24,387 nt of DNA from UBA9865 sp035647835. Its GTDB lineage: Bacteria; Bacillota; Dethiobacteria; Dethiobacterales; Dethiobacteraceae. This document shows, one piece after another, positions 1 through 7,189 of the stretch. A program made the position numbers and the translations under genes. Below the pieces are notes generated by a model. It was not told the origin of the DNA and did not search any database. It was given only the letters and a program-made list of their open reading frames with translations. The stretch's first letter is position 1. Each line of letters opens with the position of its first letter. The stretch spans positions 1 to 24,387 of the forward strand of contig DASRMS010000166.1 in the NCBI GenBank assembly GCA_035647835.1. The letters run 5' to 3'.

Positions 1-1345
1 TATTAATGGCTTCCGCCACTGTAGCAACGGCACTGATTTGCAGACCTGCACTATTTTGCAGACCTGCCAGGCTAAATTTTGGCACTATGGCCCTTTTAAA
101 GCCCAGACGTGCCCCTTCATGCAAGCGCTGCTCCAAATGAGGGATACCGCGCACCTCACCAGCCAAACCGATTTCCCCCAAAAACAGCAGTTCCCGTGGT
201 ACCGCCTGATCTCGGAAGGAACTTACCAAACTGGCTGCTACAGCCAGATCTATAGCTGGTTCAACCAATCTAACCCCCCCGGCAGCATTAACAAAAACAT
301 CAAAATCTTGAATATGTACGCCTACATGCCGCTCTAATACTGCTAAGATTAAGGCCACGCGGTTTAGTTCCACCCCTGTGGCCGTACGACGCGGATTACC
401 ATAGCGAGTCGGAGTAACCAGCGCTTGGATTTCCACCAAGAGTGGACGTGTGCCCTCCATGGAAGCTGTAACTACAGAACCGGCAGCATCAAGTAAACGC
501 TGCGAAAGCAGCCACTCCGAAGGGTTTTCCACTTCTCGCAAGCCTGCCGCATCCATCGTAAATAAACCTATTTCATGGGTAGAACCAAAGCGATTTTTAA
601 CGGCACGCAGAATTCGGTAGAGATGCTGTCTGTCCCCCTCAAAATAAAGCACGCAGTCCACCATATGTTCAAGCACACGAGGTCCGGCAATTTGACCCTC
701 TTTTGTCACATGGCCAATGAGCAATACCGCAATATTCTCTCTTTTAGCCAAACGTAATAGCGTAGTGGTAACCTCTTTAAGTTGGCTCACGCTGCCAGCA
801 GCTGAAGAAAGATGTGGGCTGTAGACTGTCTGCACAGAATCAACAATCACCACATCGGGCCGTAATCCCCGCACCTGCTCTTCTAGGATACTCATATCTG
901 TTTCGGGCAATACCATAATCTGCTCACTGTCTACACCCAAACGTTTAGCGCGCAGCAAAAGCTGTGCGGGCGATTCCTCACCGGCAATATAGAGAACCTT
1001 CTTGCCAGCACTCCCTAAACCTTGAGCTGCCTGCAGCACTAGGGTTGATTTCCCAATGCCCGGATCCCCCCCTATCAACACCAAGGAGCCGGGTATCAAG
1101 CCTCCACCCAAGACGCGATCTAATTCACGACTGGCTGTAGTCAAGCGTCCCGCCTGTTCAGTATCACCAATAGCTGATAATGGTACCACCTTTGCCGCAG
1201 AGCTGCGCCCTACTGAGGCCTTCGCTGGTTGGCGCACCTCCTCTACCATCTGGTTCCAAACCCCGCAGCCTGGACATTTCCCCAGCCACTTTGGTGACTC
1301 ATAGCCGCATTGTGAGCAATAAAAAACTGTTTTACTTCGTGCCAA
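1..1345 (-). CDS. radA: DNA repair protein RadA (Sms), C-terminus cut by window edge
   Basis: RadA is a RecA-like, DnaB-type branch migration helicase acting in recombination intermediates and DNA repair. I translated the minus strand by hand. The N-terminus has a four-cysteine zinc finger (CSQCGYE, then GKCPGC). It is followed by a Walker A motif (GDPGIGKST), a Walker B-like segment (VVIVDS), the RadA-specific KNRFG motif and a C-terminal Lon-like domain with FVNAAGGV. The start is TTG at 1345-1343: it is preceded by the SD-like GGGGTGAG and by two in-frame stop codons a few codons upstream. 448 codons are present against about 455-460 in the family, so only a few residues and the stop lie beyond the left edge. 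It follows the pyr operon but is separated from it by a terminator-like hairpin, so it probably has its own transcript. Confidence 0.93.
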   Translation of the reverse strand, partial: MARSKTVFYCSQCGYESPKWLGKCPGCGVWNQMVEEVRQPAKASVGRSSAAKVVPLSAIGDTEQAGRLTTASRELDRVLGGGLIPGSLVLIGGDPGIGKSTLVLQAAQGLGSAGKKVLYIAGEESPAQLLLRAKRLGVDSEQIMVLPETDMSILEEQVRGLRPDVVIVDSVQTVYSPHLSSAAGSVSQLKEVTTTLLRLAKRENIAVLLIGHVTKEGQIAGPRVLEHMVDCVLYFEGDRQHLYRILRAVKNRFGSTHEIGLFTMDAAGLREVENPSEWLLSQRLLDAAGSVVTASMEGTRPLLVEIQALVTPTRYGNPRRTATGVELNRVALILAVLERHVGVHIQDFDVFVNAAGGVRLVEPAIDLAVAASLVSSFRDQAVPRELLFLGEIGLAGEVRGIPHLEQRLHEGARLGFKRAIVPKFSLAGLQNSAGLQISAVATVAEAIN

Positions 1346-1411
1346 GTTCTCACCCCGTTCTCTTCATCACTAGCCTATGTGATTTCTTGCTGCTCGTCAA
1401 GGTTAGATCAA

Positions 1412-1451
1412 GCCAAAACAAACAACACTCCTTTAGTGCTAAAGAAGTGTT
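1412..1451 (-). terminator. Probable intrinsic terminator between pyrE and radA
   Basis: On the minus strand the arms at 1451-1439 and 1436-1424 form about 12 bp with one mismatch and a 2-nt apex, so the real loop must open slightly. A T-rich run (GTTGTTTGTTTT) follows. The position fits the end of the pyrimidine operon. A second, weaker dyad lies nearer pyrE at 1529-1542 (ATTGCC, TG, GGCAAT) and is also followed by a T-rich run. Which of the two terminates cannot be told from sequence. Confidence 0.6.
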
Positions 1452-1595
1452 ATTGACCGATCTTGTTAAAAGTTGGCGGATTTAGTTGTCCTAATTTGTT
1501 TTTTACAGCAAGCGACAAAAGAAATAGTATTGCCTGGGCAATATGCCAACCGTAGTTTATTTTCGACAAAAATACTTGATAGTTGACGGCGCTAT

Positions 1596-2171
1596 TTATT
1601 TACGGCTGCCAGGCTTTACCGCAGGAGTTCCTTGTTTACACAACGGGCAGTCTTCTGCGTCATAGGATGCGACATCAAGTCTGATTAACGCCTGATAAGG
1701 AACGCCAAAATCTACTTTGCCGTTACTTCGATCGACAATTGAAGCTACACCTACTACATTACCGCCTAGCTCACGGATCAGCGCTATCACTTCGCGCACC
1801 GAGCCGCCAGTAGTCACCACATCTTCAAGGACCAGCACCCGCTCCCCTGCTTCAATGCTAAAACCTCTGCGCAGTGTCATTAATCCAGCCTGGTCCCGCT
1901 CAGCGAAAATACCGCGTGTTTTGCAGGCACGTGCCGTTTCATAGGCAATTACGACCCCACCTAAGGCCGGGCCAATGCAGACATCCACTTGCTCTTCTTT
2001 AAACATTGCCGCCAGGGCCTGACAAAACTCTTCTGCATAATCAGGGTACTGAAAAACGCGGGCACACTGTAAATAACGATCACTATGGCGGCCTGAGGTT
2101 AAAAGAAAATGCCCCTCTAACAGCACACCTGTTTTTTGTAAGACGTCTAGTACTCTCTCCTTGCTAATCAT
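1596..2171 (-). CDS. pyrE: Orotate phosphoribosyltransferase
   Basis: It converts orotate and PRPP to orotidine 5'-monophosphate, the fifth step of UMP synthesis, in the cytoplasm. The 191-residue protein shows the PRPP-binding loop VLVLEDVVTTGG at residues 113-124 and the N-terminal SGRHSDRY segment. The ATG at 2171 is preceded by AAGGAGGT at 7-nt spacing. It is the last gene of the pyr operon, 32 nt after pyrF. The C-terminus carries a short extension with CPLC at residues 175-178 followed by a KPGSR tail. This resembles the extension of a subset of Clostridia-type PyrE proteins. Whether the two cysteines bind a metal is not visible here. Confidence 0.95.
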   Translation of the reverse strand: MISKERVLDVLQKTGVLLEGHFLLTSGRHSDRYLQCARVFQYPDYAEEFCQALAAMFKEEQVDVCIGPALGGVVIAYETARACKTRGIFAERDQAGLMTLRRGFSIEAGERVLVLEDVVTTGGSVREVIALIRELGGNVVGVASIVDRSNGKVDFGVPYQALIRLDVASYDAEDCPLCKQGTPAVKPGSRK

Positions 2172-2203
2172 CTATCCTACCTCCTTGGGGTCAGATTTAC
2201 TGC

Positions 2204-2911
2204 TCAAATAAGCTCTGCCAGTAAACGTTTTGCTGCTTGTTGAGGGTCAGGCGCCGCGGTCAGCGGACGACCGATAACTAAATAATCGGCACCCTGCGCC
2301 AGTGCTTCGCGTGGTGTAACAATGCGCTCCTGATCATTGCTAGCCGCCCAGGCCGGACGGATACCAGGCGTGATAATCAAAAAATCATCACCACAGGCTT
2401 GACGAATCCAGGGTATTTCACGAGCAGATGCCACCACCCCATCCATGCCAGCTTCTTTAGTTAAGCTAGCCAAGGCAGCCACTTGCTCGGGCAAAGCTCG
2501 CTGCACCCCTAATTCTTCCTGCAGTTCAGTCTCAGAAAGAGATGTTAACACAGTAACGGCAATTAAAAGCGGTGCAGGAACACCTAAAGCAGCTGCCTTC
2601 TTTTTAGCCGCCTGCGCCGCTGCCAACATCATCTTTTTCCCACCACCAGCATGCACATTAAACATAAAAGCACCTAAACCCACTACTGCTTCTGCAGCCC
2701 GGGCCGTAGTGTTAGGGATATCATGAAACTTTAAGTCTAAAAAAACTTTACCTCCTGCCGACCTGATTTTTTTTACAATACTGGGGCCGACGCTGTTGTA
2801 TAATTGTAAACCTACTTTAAAAGCACCTACATAGTCATGCAAAGCCTCTGTCAGCGCTAAAGCCTTCTCTTCTGCATCAACATCAAGAGCCACAATTATT
2901 TTACTGTGCAT
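2204..2911 (-). CDS. pyrF: Orotidine 5'-phosphate decarboxylase
   Basis: It decarboxylates OMP to UMP, the last step of de novo pyrimidine synthesis. The 235-residue TIM-barrel protein has the family signature DLKFHDIPNT, with catalytic D59, K61 and D64, an N-terminal IVALDVD strand and a phosphate-binding VIGRPLT near the C-terminus. The length is normal for the bacterial short form. A GGGGG-rich SD-like stretch precedes the ATG. It sits between pyrD (22 nt upstream) and pyrE. Confidence 0.96.
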   Translation of the reverse strand: MHSKIIVALDVDAEEKALALTEALHDYVGAFKVGLQLYNSVGPSIVKKIRSAGGKVFLDLKFHDIPNTTARAAEAVVGLGAFMFNVHAGGGKKMMLAAAQAAKKKAAALGVPAPLLIAVTVLTSLSETELQEELGVQRALPEQVAALASLTKEAGMDGVVASAREIPWIRQACGDDFLIITPGIRPAWAASNDQERIVTPREALAQGADYLVIGRPLTAAPDPQQAAKRLLAELI

Positions 2912-2933
2912 TTTTTGCCCCCTTTTCTTGTTT

Positions 2934-3857
2934 TTACTCCTGGCTGGTTAATTTAGCCAGTCCCACAATTTCCTGCACAGACTGAAAGTGGTGACGTTTT
3001 AAATATTCCGCAATGCCGGCTGCTACTTCTGGACAAACGGTAGGGTTAATAAAATTAGCCGCGCCAATCGCTACTGCCGTGGCACCAGCCAACAAAAACT
3101 CAATGGCATCAGCAGTGCAGCTAATGCCCCCCATCCCAATGACTGGGATACGCACAGCTTCAGTCACCTGCCACACCATACGTAGAGCTACAGGTTTAAC
3201 CGCCGGACCCGAAAGCCCTCCTGTCAAATTTGCCAACACCGGGCGTCTCTTCTCTGCATCGATGGCCATCCCAACTAGAGTGTTGATTAAAGATAAGGCA
3301 TCAGCACCGGCACTTTCTGCGGCCTGTGCTATAGCAACAATATCTGTAACGTTCGGTGACAATTTTACAATAAGCGTTTTTTCCGTAACCCTGCGCAGCC
3401 GTTTAATCAAGGCTGCCACAACCGCCGGATCTGTGCCAAAGGCCAGCCCCCCCGCCTGCACATTAGGACAGGAGATATTAACCTCATATGCCGCGACTGT
3501 TGGCTCCTCCTCTAATGCTTCGATTACATGCTGATAGTCATTACTGCTATGACCCGCCACATTAACAATAACTGGCGTCTTGTAAGGTGCCAATTGTCTT
3601 ATTTTTTCTTTAGCCGCGGCAACCCCTGGATTTTGCAAACCAATGGCATTGAGCAGGCCGGCTGAAGTTTCCACAATCCGCACTGGGGCATTGCCGAGAC
3701 GGGGCTCTACGGTAGTACCCTTAACCACTATGGCTCCTAACTTGGCTAAATCATAAAATGGTGCATATTCTTCGCCGTAGCCAAAGCAGCCGGAAGCCGG
3801 CATCACAGGATTACGCAAAGTTAGCTGCCCCAGCTTAACAGTCATGTCTGGCGTCAT
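2934..3857 (-). CDS. pyrD: Dihydroorotate dehydrogenase B, catalytic subunit
   Basis: It is the FMN-containing subunit that oxidises dihydroorotate to orotate, passing electrons to NAD+ through PyrK. The 307-residue barrel has the FMN/substrate motif PASGCFGYG near residues 20-28, K46 in VVKGTT, and the active-site cysteine C130 in NISCPN. A cysteine base rather than serine marks class 1 enzymes, and the adjacent pyrK marks type 1B. The start overlaps the pyrK stop as ATGA, suggesting translational coupling and the fixed stoichiometry expected for a PyrD2K2 complex. An internal ATG at codon 5 is a less likely alternative start. Confidence 0.96.
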   Translation of the reverse strand: MTPDMTVKLGQLTLRNPVMPASGCFGYGEEYAPFYDLAKLGAIVVKGTTVEPRLGNAPVRIVETSAGLLNAIGLQNPGVAAAKEKIRQLAPYKTPVIVNVAGHSSNDYQHVIEALEEEPTVAAYEVNISCPNVQAGGLAFGTDPAVVAALIKRLRRVTEKTLIVKLSPNVTDIVAIAQAAESAGADALSLINTLVGMAIDAEKRRPVLANLTGGLSGPAVKPVALRMVWQVTEAVRIPVIGMGGISCTADAIEFLLAGATAVAIGAANFINPTVCPEVAAGIAEYLKRHHFQSVQEIVGLAKLTSQE

Positions 3858-4615
3858 TCGGCAAACACCTCCTCTGCAGCAAAAACCGGACCGTCCACAC
3901 AGACGCGGACATAGGTACCGTTAGTGCTGGGAATCACACACCCCAGGCAGGCACCGACACCGCAGGCCATCTGCGCCTCTAAGGAAACATAGCAGCGGCA
4001 CTGATAACCCGCAGCCAACTTTGCTACTGCACGCAGCATGGGTTCCGGGCCACAAGCATAGATATCTGCTTTATCGGTCAGCAGTGCTGCTTGCAGCAAG
4101 TCGGTGACTAGACCCTTACGGCCTAGGGAGCCATCATCAGTAGCCTCAACATAAGAGGTGGCTAGAGCCTGGAACTGTTCGCGCAAAACCAGCTCTGCAG
4201 CACTTCTCGCGCCATAGAAAAATGTAACTTCTTTGCCTGCAGCTTGCAGGCTGCGCAGTAAGAAGAACAATGGTGCCGCCCCAATACCACCCGCGACAAC
4301 GATAGCTGGTCGCTGCCCACCAAGGGGGAAGCCTTGTCCCAACGGACCTACTACTGTTACTGATTCGCCCACCTTTTTTGCTGATAACAAACAGGTACCT
4401 CGTCCCGCGAGCCGATAGAGCAGAGTCAACTCACCTGCTCGCCAATCATGTACACTTAAAGGACGCTTAAGAAAAGGATCATAGGAGGTTGTTACGCCAA
4501 CCTGTACAAATTGTCCCGGCTGGGCAGTAATTTCGCCCGCCAACGTTAACCGGCGCACTTCAGGACTTACTGCTTGATGCTTGATAATTTCCATTTCTAT
4601 TTTTTCTGGCATCAT
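3854..4615 (-). CDS. pyrK: Dihydroorotate dehydrogenase B, electron transfer subunit
   Basis: It is the FAD and [2Fe-2S] subunit that carries electrons from PyrD to NAD+. The 253-residue protein has a ferredoxin-reductase fold: the FAD motif RPLS at residues 51-54, the nucleotide-binding GGIGAAP at 109-115, and a C-terminal cysteine set C218, C223, C226 and C239 for the [2Fe-2S] cluster. It starts 12 nt after pyrC and ends in a 4-nt ATGA overlap with pyrD. An AGGAAG precedes a double ATG (residues 1 and 2), so the exact start is uncertain by one codon. Confidence 0.95.
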   Translation of the reverse strand: MMPEKIEMEIIKHQAVSPEVRRLTLAGEITAQPGQFVQVGVTTSYDPFLKRPLSVHDWRAGELTLLYRLAGRGTCLLSAKKVGESVTVVGPLGQGFPLGGQRPAIVVAGGIGAAPLFFLLRSLQAAGKEVTFFYGARSAAELVLREQFQALATSYVEATDDGSLGRKGLVTDLLQAALLTDKADIYACGPEPMLRAVAKLAAGYQCRCYVSLEAQMACGVGACLGCVIPSTNGTYVRVCVDGPVFAAEEVFAE

Positions 4616-4627
4616 AAACTTCCTAAC

Positions 4628-5920
4628 TTAATTAATTTTTATCTCTCCGTGGTGCATGACTACTTTTCCTTCCACCATGGTTAAGACTGGCAGGCCATAG
4701 ACAAGCCAACCGTGAAAAGGAGTATTGCGGCTCTGTGAATAAAAAAGCTCCTTATCAATAACCTGCTGCTGCTCTAGATCAATAATGGTCAAATCAGCAG
4801 CAAAACCTGGCTTTAAGGTACCGTGTGGAATGTCCAGTAGTGCTGCTGGCCGACAGGACATTCGTTCGACTAAACCGGATAATGTCAGAAGTTCGGTTCT
4901 AACTAGGTGAGTATAAAGCAGGGGGAAAGCTGTCTCCAAACCGATAATGCCAAATGGTGCTAAGCTAAATCCACGTTCTTTATCGCTCGTGGTATGTGGT
5001 GCATGATCAGTGGCTATTAAGTCAATCGTGCCGTCCACCAGGGCCGTAATCAGAGCTTGGCGGTCAGCTTCGGTACGTAAAGGCGGTTTCATTTTTGCCA
5101 GTGTGCCGTATTTAAGCACAGCTTCTTCAGAGAGTAGTAAGTGATGCGGTGTTACCTCTGCCGTCACTACCACCCCCGCTGTTTTCAGCAGTCGCAGCCA
5201 GTCGACAGTTTCCGCACAAGACACGTGCATAATATGTAAGTGAGCTTTACATTCCTTGGCCAGCATAGCATCGCGTACCATCATCAGCGTTTCAGAACTT
5301 ACTGGAATCCCGGGCAGTTGTAACTGTTTTGCAACTTTCCCCGGGTGGATTTGACCACTTCCCGCAATACTTTCCTCTTCACAGTGCTCACAGTAGGGGA
5401 TCTTCAGTTTGGCACATTCCTGCAAAGCCCGTCGAGCCAGCTCTGCCTGCTGTACTCCGCGTCCGTCATCAGTTACTGCACGAATACCCGCCTGTACCAT
5501 TTGTGCAATGTCAGTCAATTCTTGGCCTGCAGAATGCTTGGTAATAGCCCCCAAGGGCCAGATGCGCACAAGACTATCTTCTTTAATGCGCTGCCATAAT
5601 TGCTGCACCTTTTGCTGATTATCGCATACAGGCTGCGTATTAGGCAAAGCAGTGATACTAGTATAACCGCCGGCGGCTGCGGCACGGCTGCCGGTACGTA
5701 TTGTTTCTTTTTCCTGGCCGCCGGGTTCACGTAAATGTGTGTGGACATCGATTAAACCGGGAATAACAGTACGGCCCTCACATTCTATAACTAACCGTCC
5801 CCTTGTAGCAATGCCTTCCGCCAGCTCAACTATTTTGCCCTCACGTATTAAAATGTCACAATTCCCATGATATAGCTGGCTGGGATCAACCACTACACCA
5901 CCACGCACTACAGTTTCCAA
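4628..5920 (-). CDS. pyrC: Dihydroorotase
   Basis: It cyclises N-carbamoyl-aspartate to dihydroorotate, the third step of the pathway. The 430-residue amidohydrolase shows the zinc ligands in DVHTH (H60, H62), D151-D152, H179, H232 and the catalytic TDHAPH (D305). The length matches the Bacillus-type enzyme. The start is TTG at 5920-5918: a G-rich AGGGGG/GGGG stretch precedes it, and the N-terminal residues align with the usual family start. It is the first gene of the operon. Neither pyrB, carA, carB nor pyrR is in the window, so the first two pathway steps are encoded elsewhere. Confidence 0.95.
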   Translation of the reverse strand: METVVRGGVVVDPSQLYHGNCDILIREGKIVELAEGIATRGRLVIECEGRTVIPGLIDVHTHLREPGGQEKETIRTGSRAAAAGGYTSITALPNTQPVCDNQQKVQQLWQRIKEDSLVRIWPLGAITKHSAGQELTDIAQMVQAGIRAVTDDGRGVQQAELARRALQECAKLKIPYCEHCEEESIAGSGQIHPGKVAKQLQLPGIPVSSETLMMVRDAMLAKECKAHLHIMHVSCAETVDWLRLLKTAGVVVTAEVTPHHLLLSEEAVLKYGTLAKMKPPLRTEADRQALITALVDGTIDLIATDHAPHTTSDKERGFSLAPFGIIGLETAFPLLYTHLVRTELLTLSGLVERMSCRPAALLDIPHGTLKPGFAADLTIIDLEQQQVIDKELFYSQSRNTPFHGWLVYGLPVLTMVEGKVVMHHGEIKIN

Positions 5921-5945
5921 GACCCCACCCCCTCGCTAGCAATCT

Positions 5946-5974
5946 TTTTTATCAATAAAGTGAAATGAAAACAA
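5946..5974 (-). promoter_or_regulatory. Weak candidate promoter for the pyr operon
   Basis: On the minus strand TTGTTT (-35, 5974-5969) and TAAAAA (-10, 5951-5946) are 17 nt apart and end about 25 nt upstream of the pyrC start. Matches to consensus are only 3/6 and 4/6. It is the best spaced pair seen between the 6069-6095 terminator and pyrC. The short leader it implies leaves no room for a PyrR attenuator. Confidence 0.25.
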
Positions 5975-5996
5975 ATTCCGTACGTAGTGCATTAAG

Positions 5997-6023
5997 TCCC
6001 GTATCTAGTTCTAGATATCCCGT
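5997..6023. promoter_or_regulatory. Palindrome flanked by direct repeats upstream of pyrC
   Basis: A 7-2-7 perfect dyad (TATCTAG, TT, CTAGATA at 6002-6017) lies between two TCCCGT copies at 5997-6002 and 6018-6023, which are 21 bp or two helical turns apart. The nested layout resembles a dimeric regulator site upstream of a promoter. No known binding consensus is recognised. Confidence 0.35.
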
Positions 6024-6068
6024 CAGTTTTCCTTTTTTCTGGCAGGCTAAGAAAATGGCACTAGGCAG

Positions 6069-6095
6069 AAAAAGACGCAACTAAGGCGTCTTTTT
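6069..6095 (-). terminator. Intrinsic terminator after the YwgA-like gene
   Basis: A 10-bp perfect stem (AAAAAGACGC and GCGTCTTTTT) encloses a 7-nt loop. The A and T runs are part of the arms, so it could terminate in both directions. It lies 35 nt after the stop of the 6130 gene and separates the yhaM operon from the pyr operon. Confidence 0.85.
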
Positions 6096-6129
6096 ACGGC
6101 AGAAAGGCCCTGTACCACAGATGTAGTTA

Positions 6130-6612
6130 CTAAACAGCAGGTAGAATTATTTTCCGACCTAATTTGTATTTTCTAAATAAAGGGTGAAAAATAATCTCAT
6201 GGTTAATACGCCATAGGCTGTTTTGATACTGTAGTGCCATTTTCATGCAGTTTTCTGGGAAACGCTCATAACGTAACAGCGGGGCAACCTGATAGTAGAA
6301 ATCAAGGCCTTCTTTTGTCAGGGTTAAGGTGTCCTTTTCCAGAAGATCACCTTTTTTTAAATCTGTTAGCAAGCCCTGAATATCAAAGCTATAAACGCTG
6401 ACAGTACCACGGTAGAAATCATAACGAATCCCAGCACGTTCAGCGGCGGGAGTATTAGCTGCGGCCAAAAAGAGAAAATTATGCAGCGTACGGCTACGAT
6501 CAAAAGGAAAATTGGCAATTAGCTTTAGTAATAAGATGTGGTGCAAAGTATAGGTAAATGAATATACTTTCAAGACAATGGCCCCTTTTCTTTGTCTAGA
6601 CTCTCTTTTCAT
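6130..6612 (-). CDS. Small YwgA-like protein, function unknown
   Basis: I do not recognise this 160-residue protein with certainty. The middle part (RYDFYRGTVSVYSFDIQGLL, then a short charged turn and LTLTKEGLDFY) resembles the winged-helix-like pattern of Bacillus YwgA and of Panacea/DUF4065 proteins: an F/Y-x-F-YG-like motif, a helix, then a LTxEG turn. There is no membrane segment or signal peptide, and the C-terminal 30 residues are basic. The longest frame starts at an ATG that overlaps the preceding gene by 17 nt and lacks an SD. A TTG at codon 14 (6573-6571) is preceded by AAAAGGGG at 8-nt spacing and may be the real start, giving 147 residues. It is the last gene before a strong terminator. 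Confidence 0.6.
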   Translation of the reverse strand: MKRESRQRKGAIVLKVYSFTYTLHHILLLKLIANFPFDRSRTLHNFLFLAAANTPAAERAGIRYDFYRGTVSVYSFDIQGLLTDLKKGDLLEKDTLTLTKEGLDFYYQVAPLLRYERFPENCMKMALQYQNSLWRINHEIIFHPLFRKYKLGRKIILPAV

Positions 6613-7120
6613 TTTGGCTAAAAAAATATATATTATGCCTTTCTCCCTCCATGGCCTCGTAATATTGGGTAAATAAATAATTCTCTAGTTTACGCGCCAG
6701 ACGAAGACGGCGACAAACAAGACGATAGGACTGTTTGATAGTTAAGCGATGTCCACCTTTTAGAATCAAGGTGGAAGGTGCAGGTTTGGCCAGTACTTCA
6801 AGCAGCGAACGCAGCTTGAAGTAGCCATAGGCACAGTCACCTTTAACGCTAGGCACTCTGGTTTTAAGAGGCACGAAAATGATAATGGGAGATAAGGCCA
6901 AGGGGACAAGGTTCTTGCAGCCGATGATTGGCCCTAACCGTTTGCGCATTTCTGATAAGTTCAGTAAATATAATTTAGCTAGCTGCTGTAGAAAAGATCG
7001 TAAGCCCACTGCTGCTACACTAGTCTCACCATCACGAAAGTACAGTTGTACACACTGGCCAATGCCGGTTTTATCTATGGGCAAGAATGCTACCATTCTT
7101 TGCATGTCACGAATTTGCAT
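6596..7120 (-). CDS. ComK-like protein (candidate competence-type transcription factor)
   Basis: This 174-residue protein resembles ComK by eye. An RK-x-G turn (residues 59-63) is followed by a K-x-x-P segment, then IIIFVP at 79-84, a conserved-looking proline (P90) and a GY/F position. After these come a strand TLILKGGHRLTIKQSY (117-132) and a basic helix RRLRLARKL. This is the order of features in Bacillus and Listeria ComK, where the last strand contains F-x-NG-x-x-L-x-x-S-[YF]. ComK binds AT-rich boxes and activates DNA-uptake genes. Whether this distant relative does so is inference. ATG at 7120 is preferred over the adjacent TTG because AAGGAGG lies 7 nt upstream. That SD sits in a terminator-like hairpin. 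Its 3' end overlaps the next gene. Confidence 0.65.
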   Translation of the reverse strand: MQIRDMQRMVAFLPIDKTGIGQCVQLYFRDGETSVAAVGLRSFLQQLAKLYLLNLSEMRKRLGPIIGCKNLVPLALSPIIIFVPLKTRVPSVKGDCAYGYFKLRSLLEVLAKPAPSTLILKGGHRLTIKQSYRLVCRRLRLARKLENYLFTQYYEAMEGERHNIYFFSQNEKRV

Positions 7121-7125
7121 CAAAA

Positions 7126-7153
7126 AACCTCCTTACTGGTATGTAGGGAGGTT
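7126..7153 (-). promoter_or_regulatory. Hairpin masking the ribosome binding site of the ComK-like gene
   Basis: On the minus strand AACCTCC (7153-7147) pairs perfectly with GGAGGTT (7132-7126) across a 14-nt loop. Two flanking G-T pairs are possible, and a T run continues to within 1 nt of the ATG. The second arm is the Shine-Dalgarno sequence itself. The element therefore looks both like an intrinsic terminator after the TPR gene and like an RBS-sequestering structure. Confidence 0.6.
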
Positions 7154-7189
7154 CCTTCATCTTATGCTGCCGCGTTGGCTTGTGACGCC

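Noticed and set aside
38..1485. Plus-strand open frames at the left edge
   Set aside because: They are antisense to radA, whose zinc finger, Walker A and KNRFG motifs are unambiguous on the minus strand.
3013..3534. Plus-strand open frame of 173 codons opposite pyrD
   Set aside because: Low-complexity composition rich in A, S, T and P mirrors the codon pattern of pyrD on the other strand, with no independent support.
5921..6068. PyrR attenuator upstream of pyrC
   Set aside because: No PyrR-binding loop consensus and no anti-terminator/terminator pair lie between the upstream terminator and the gene.
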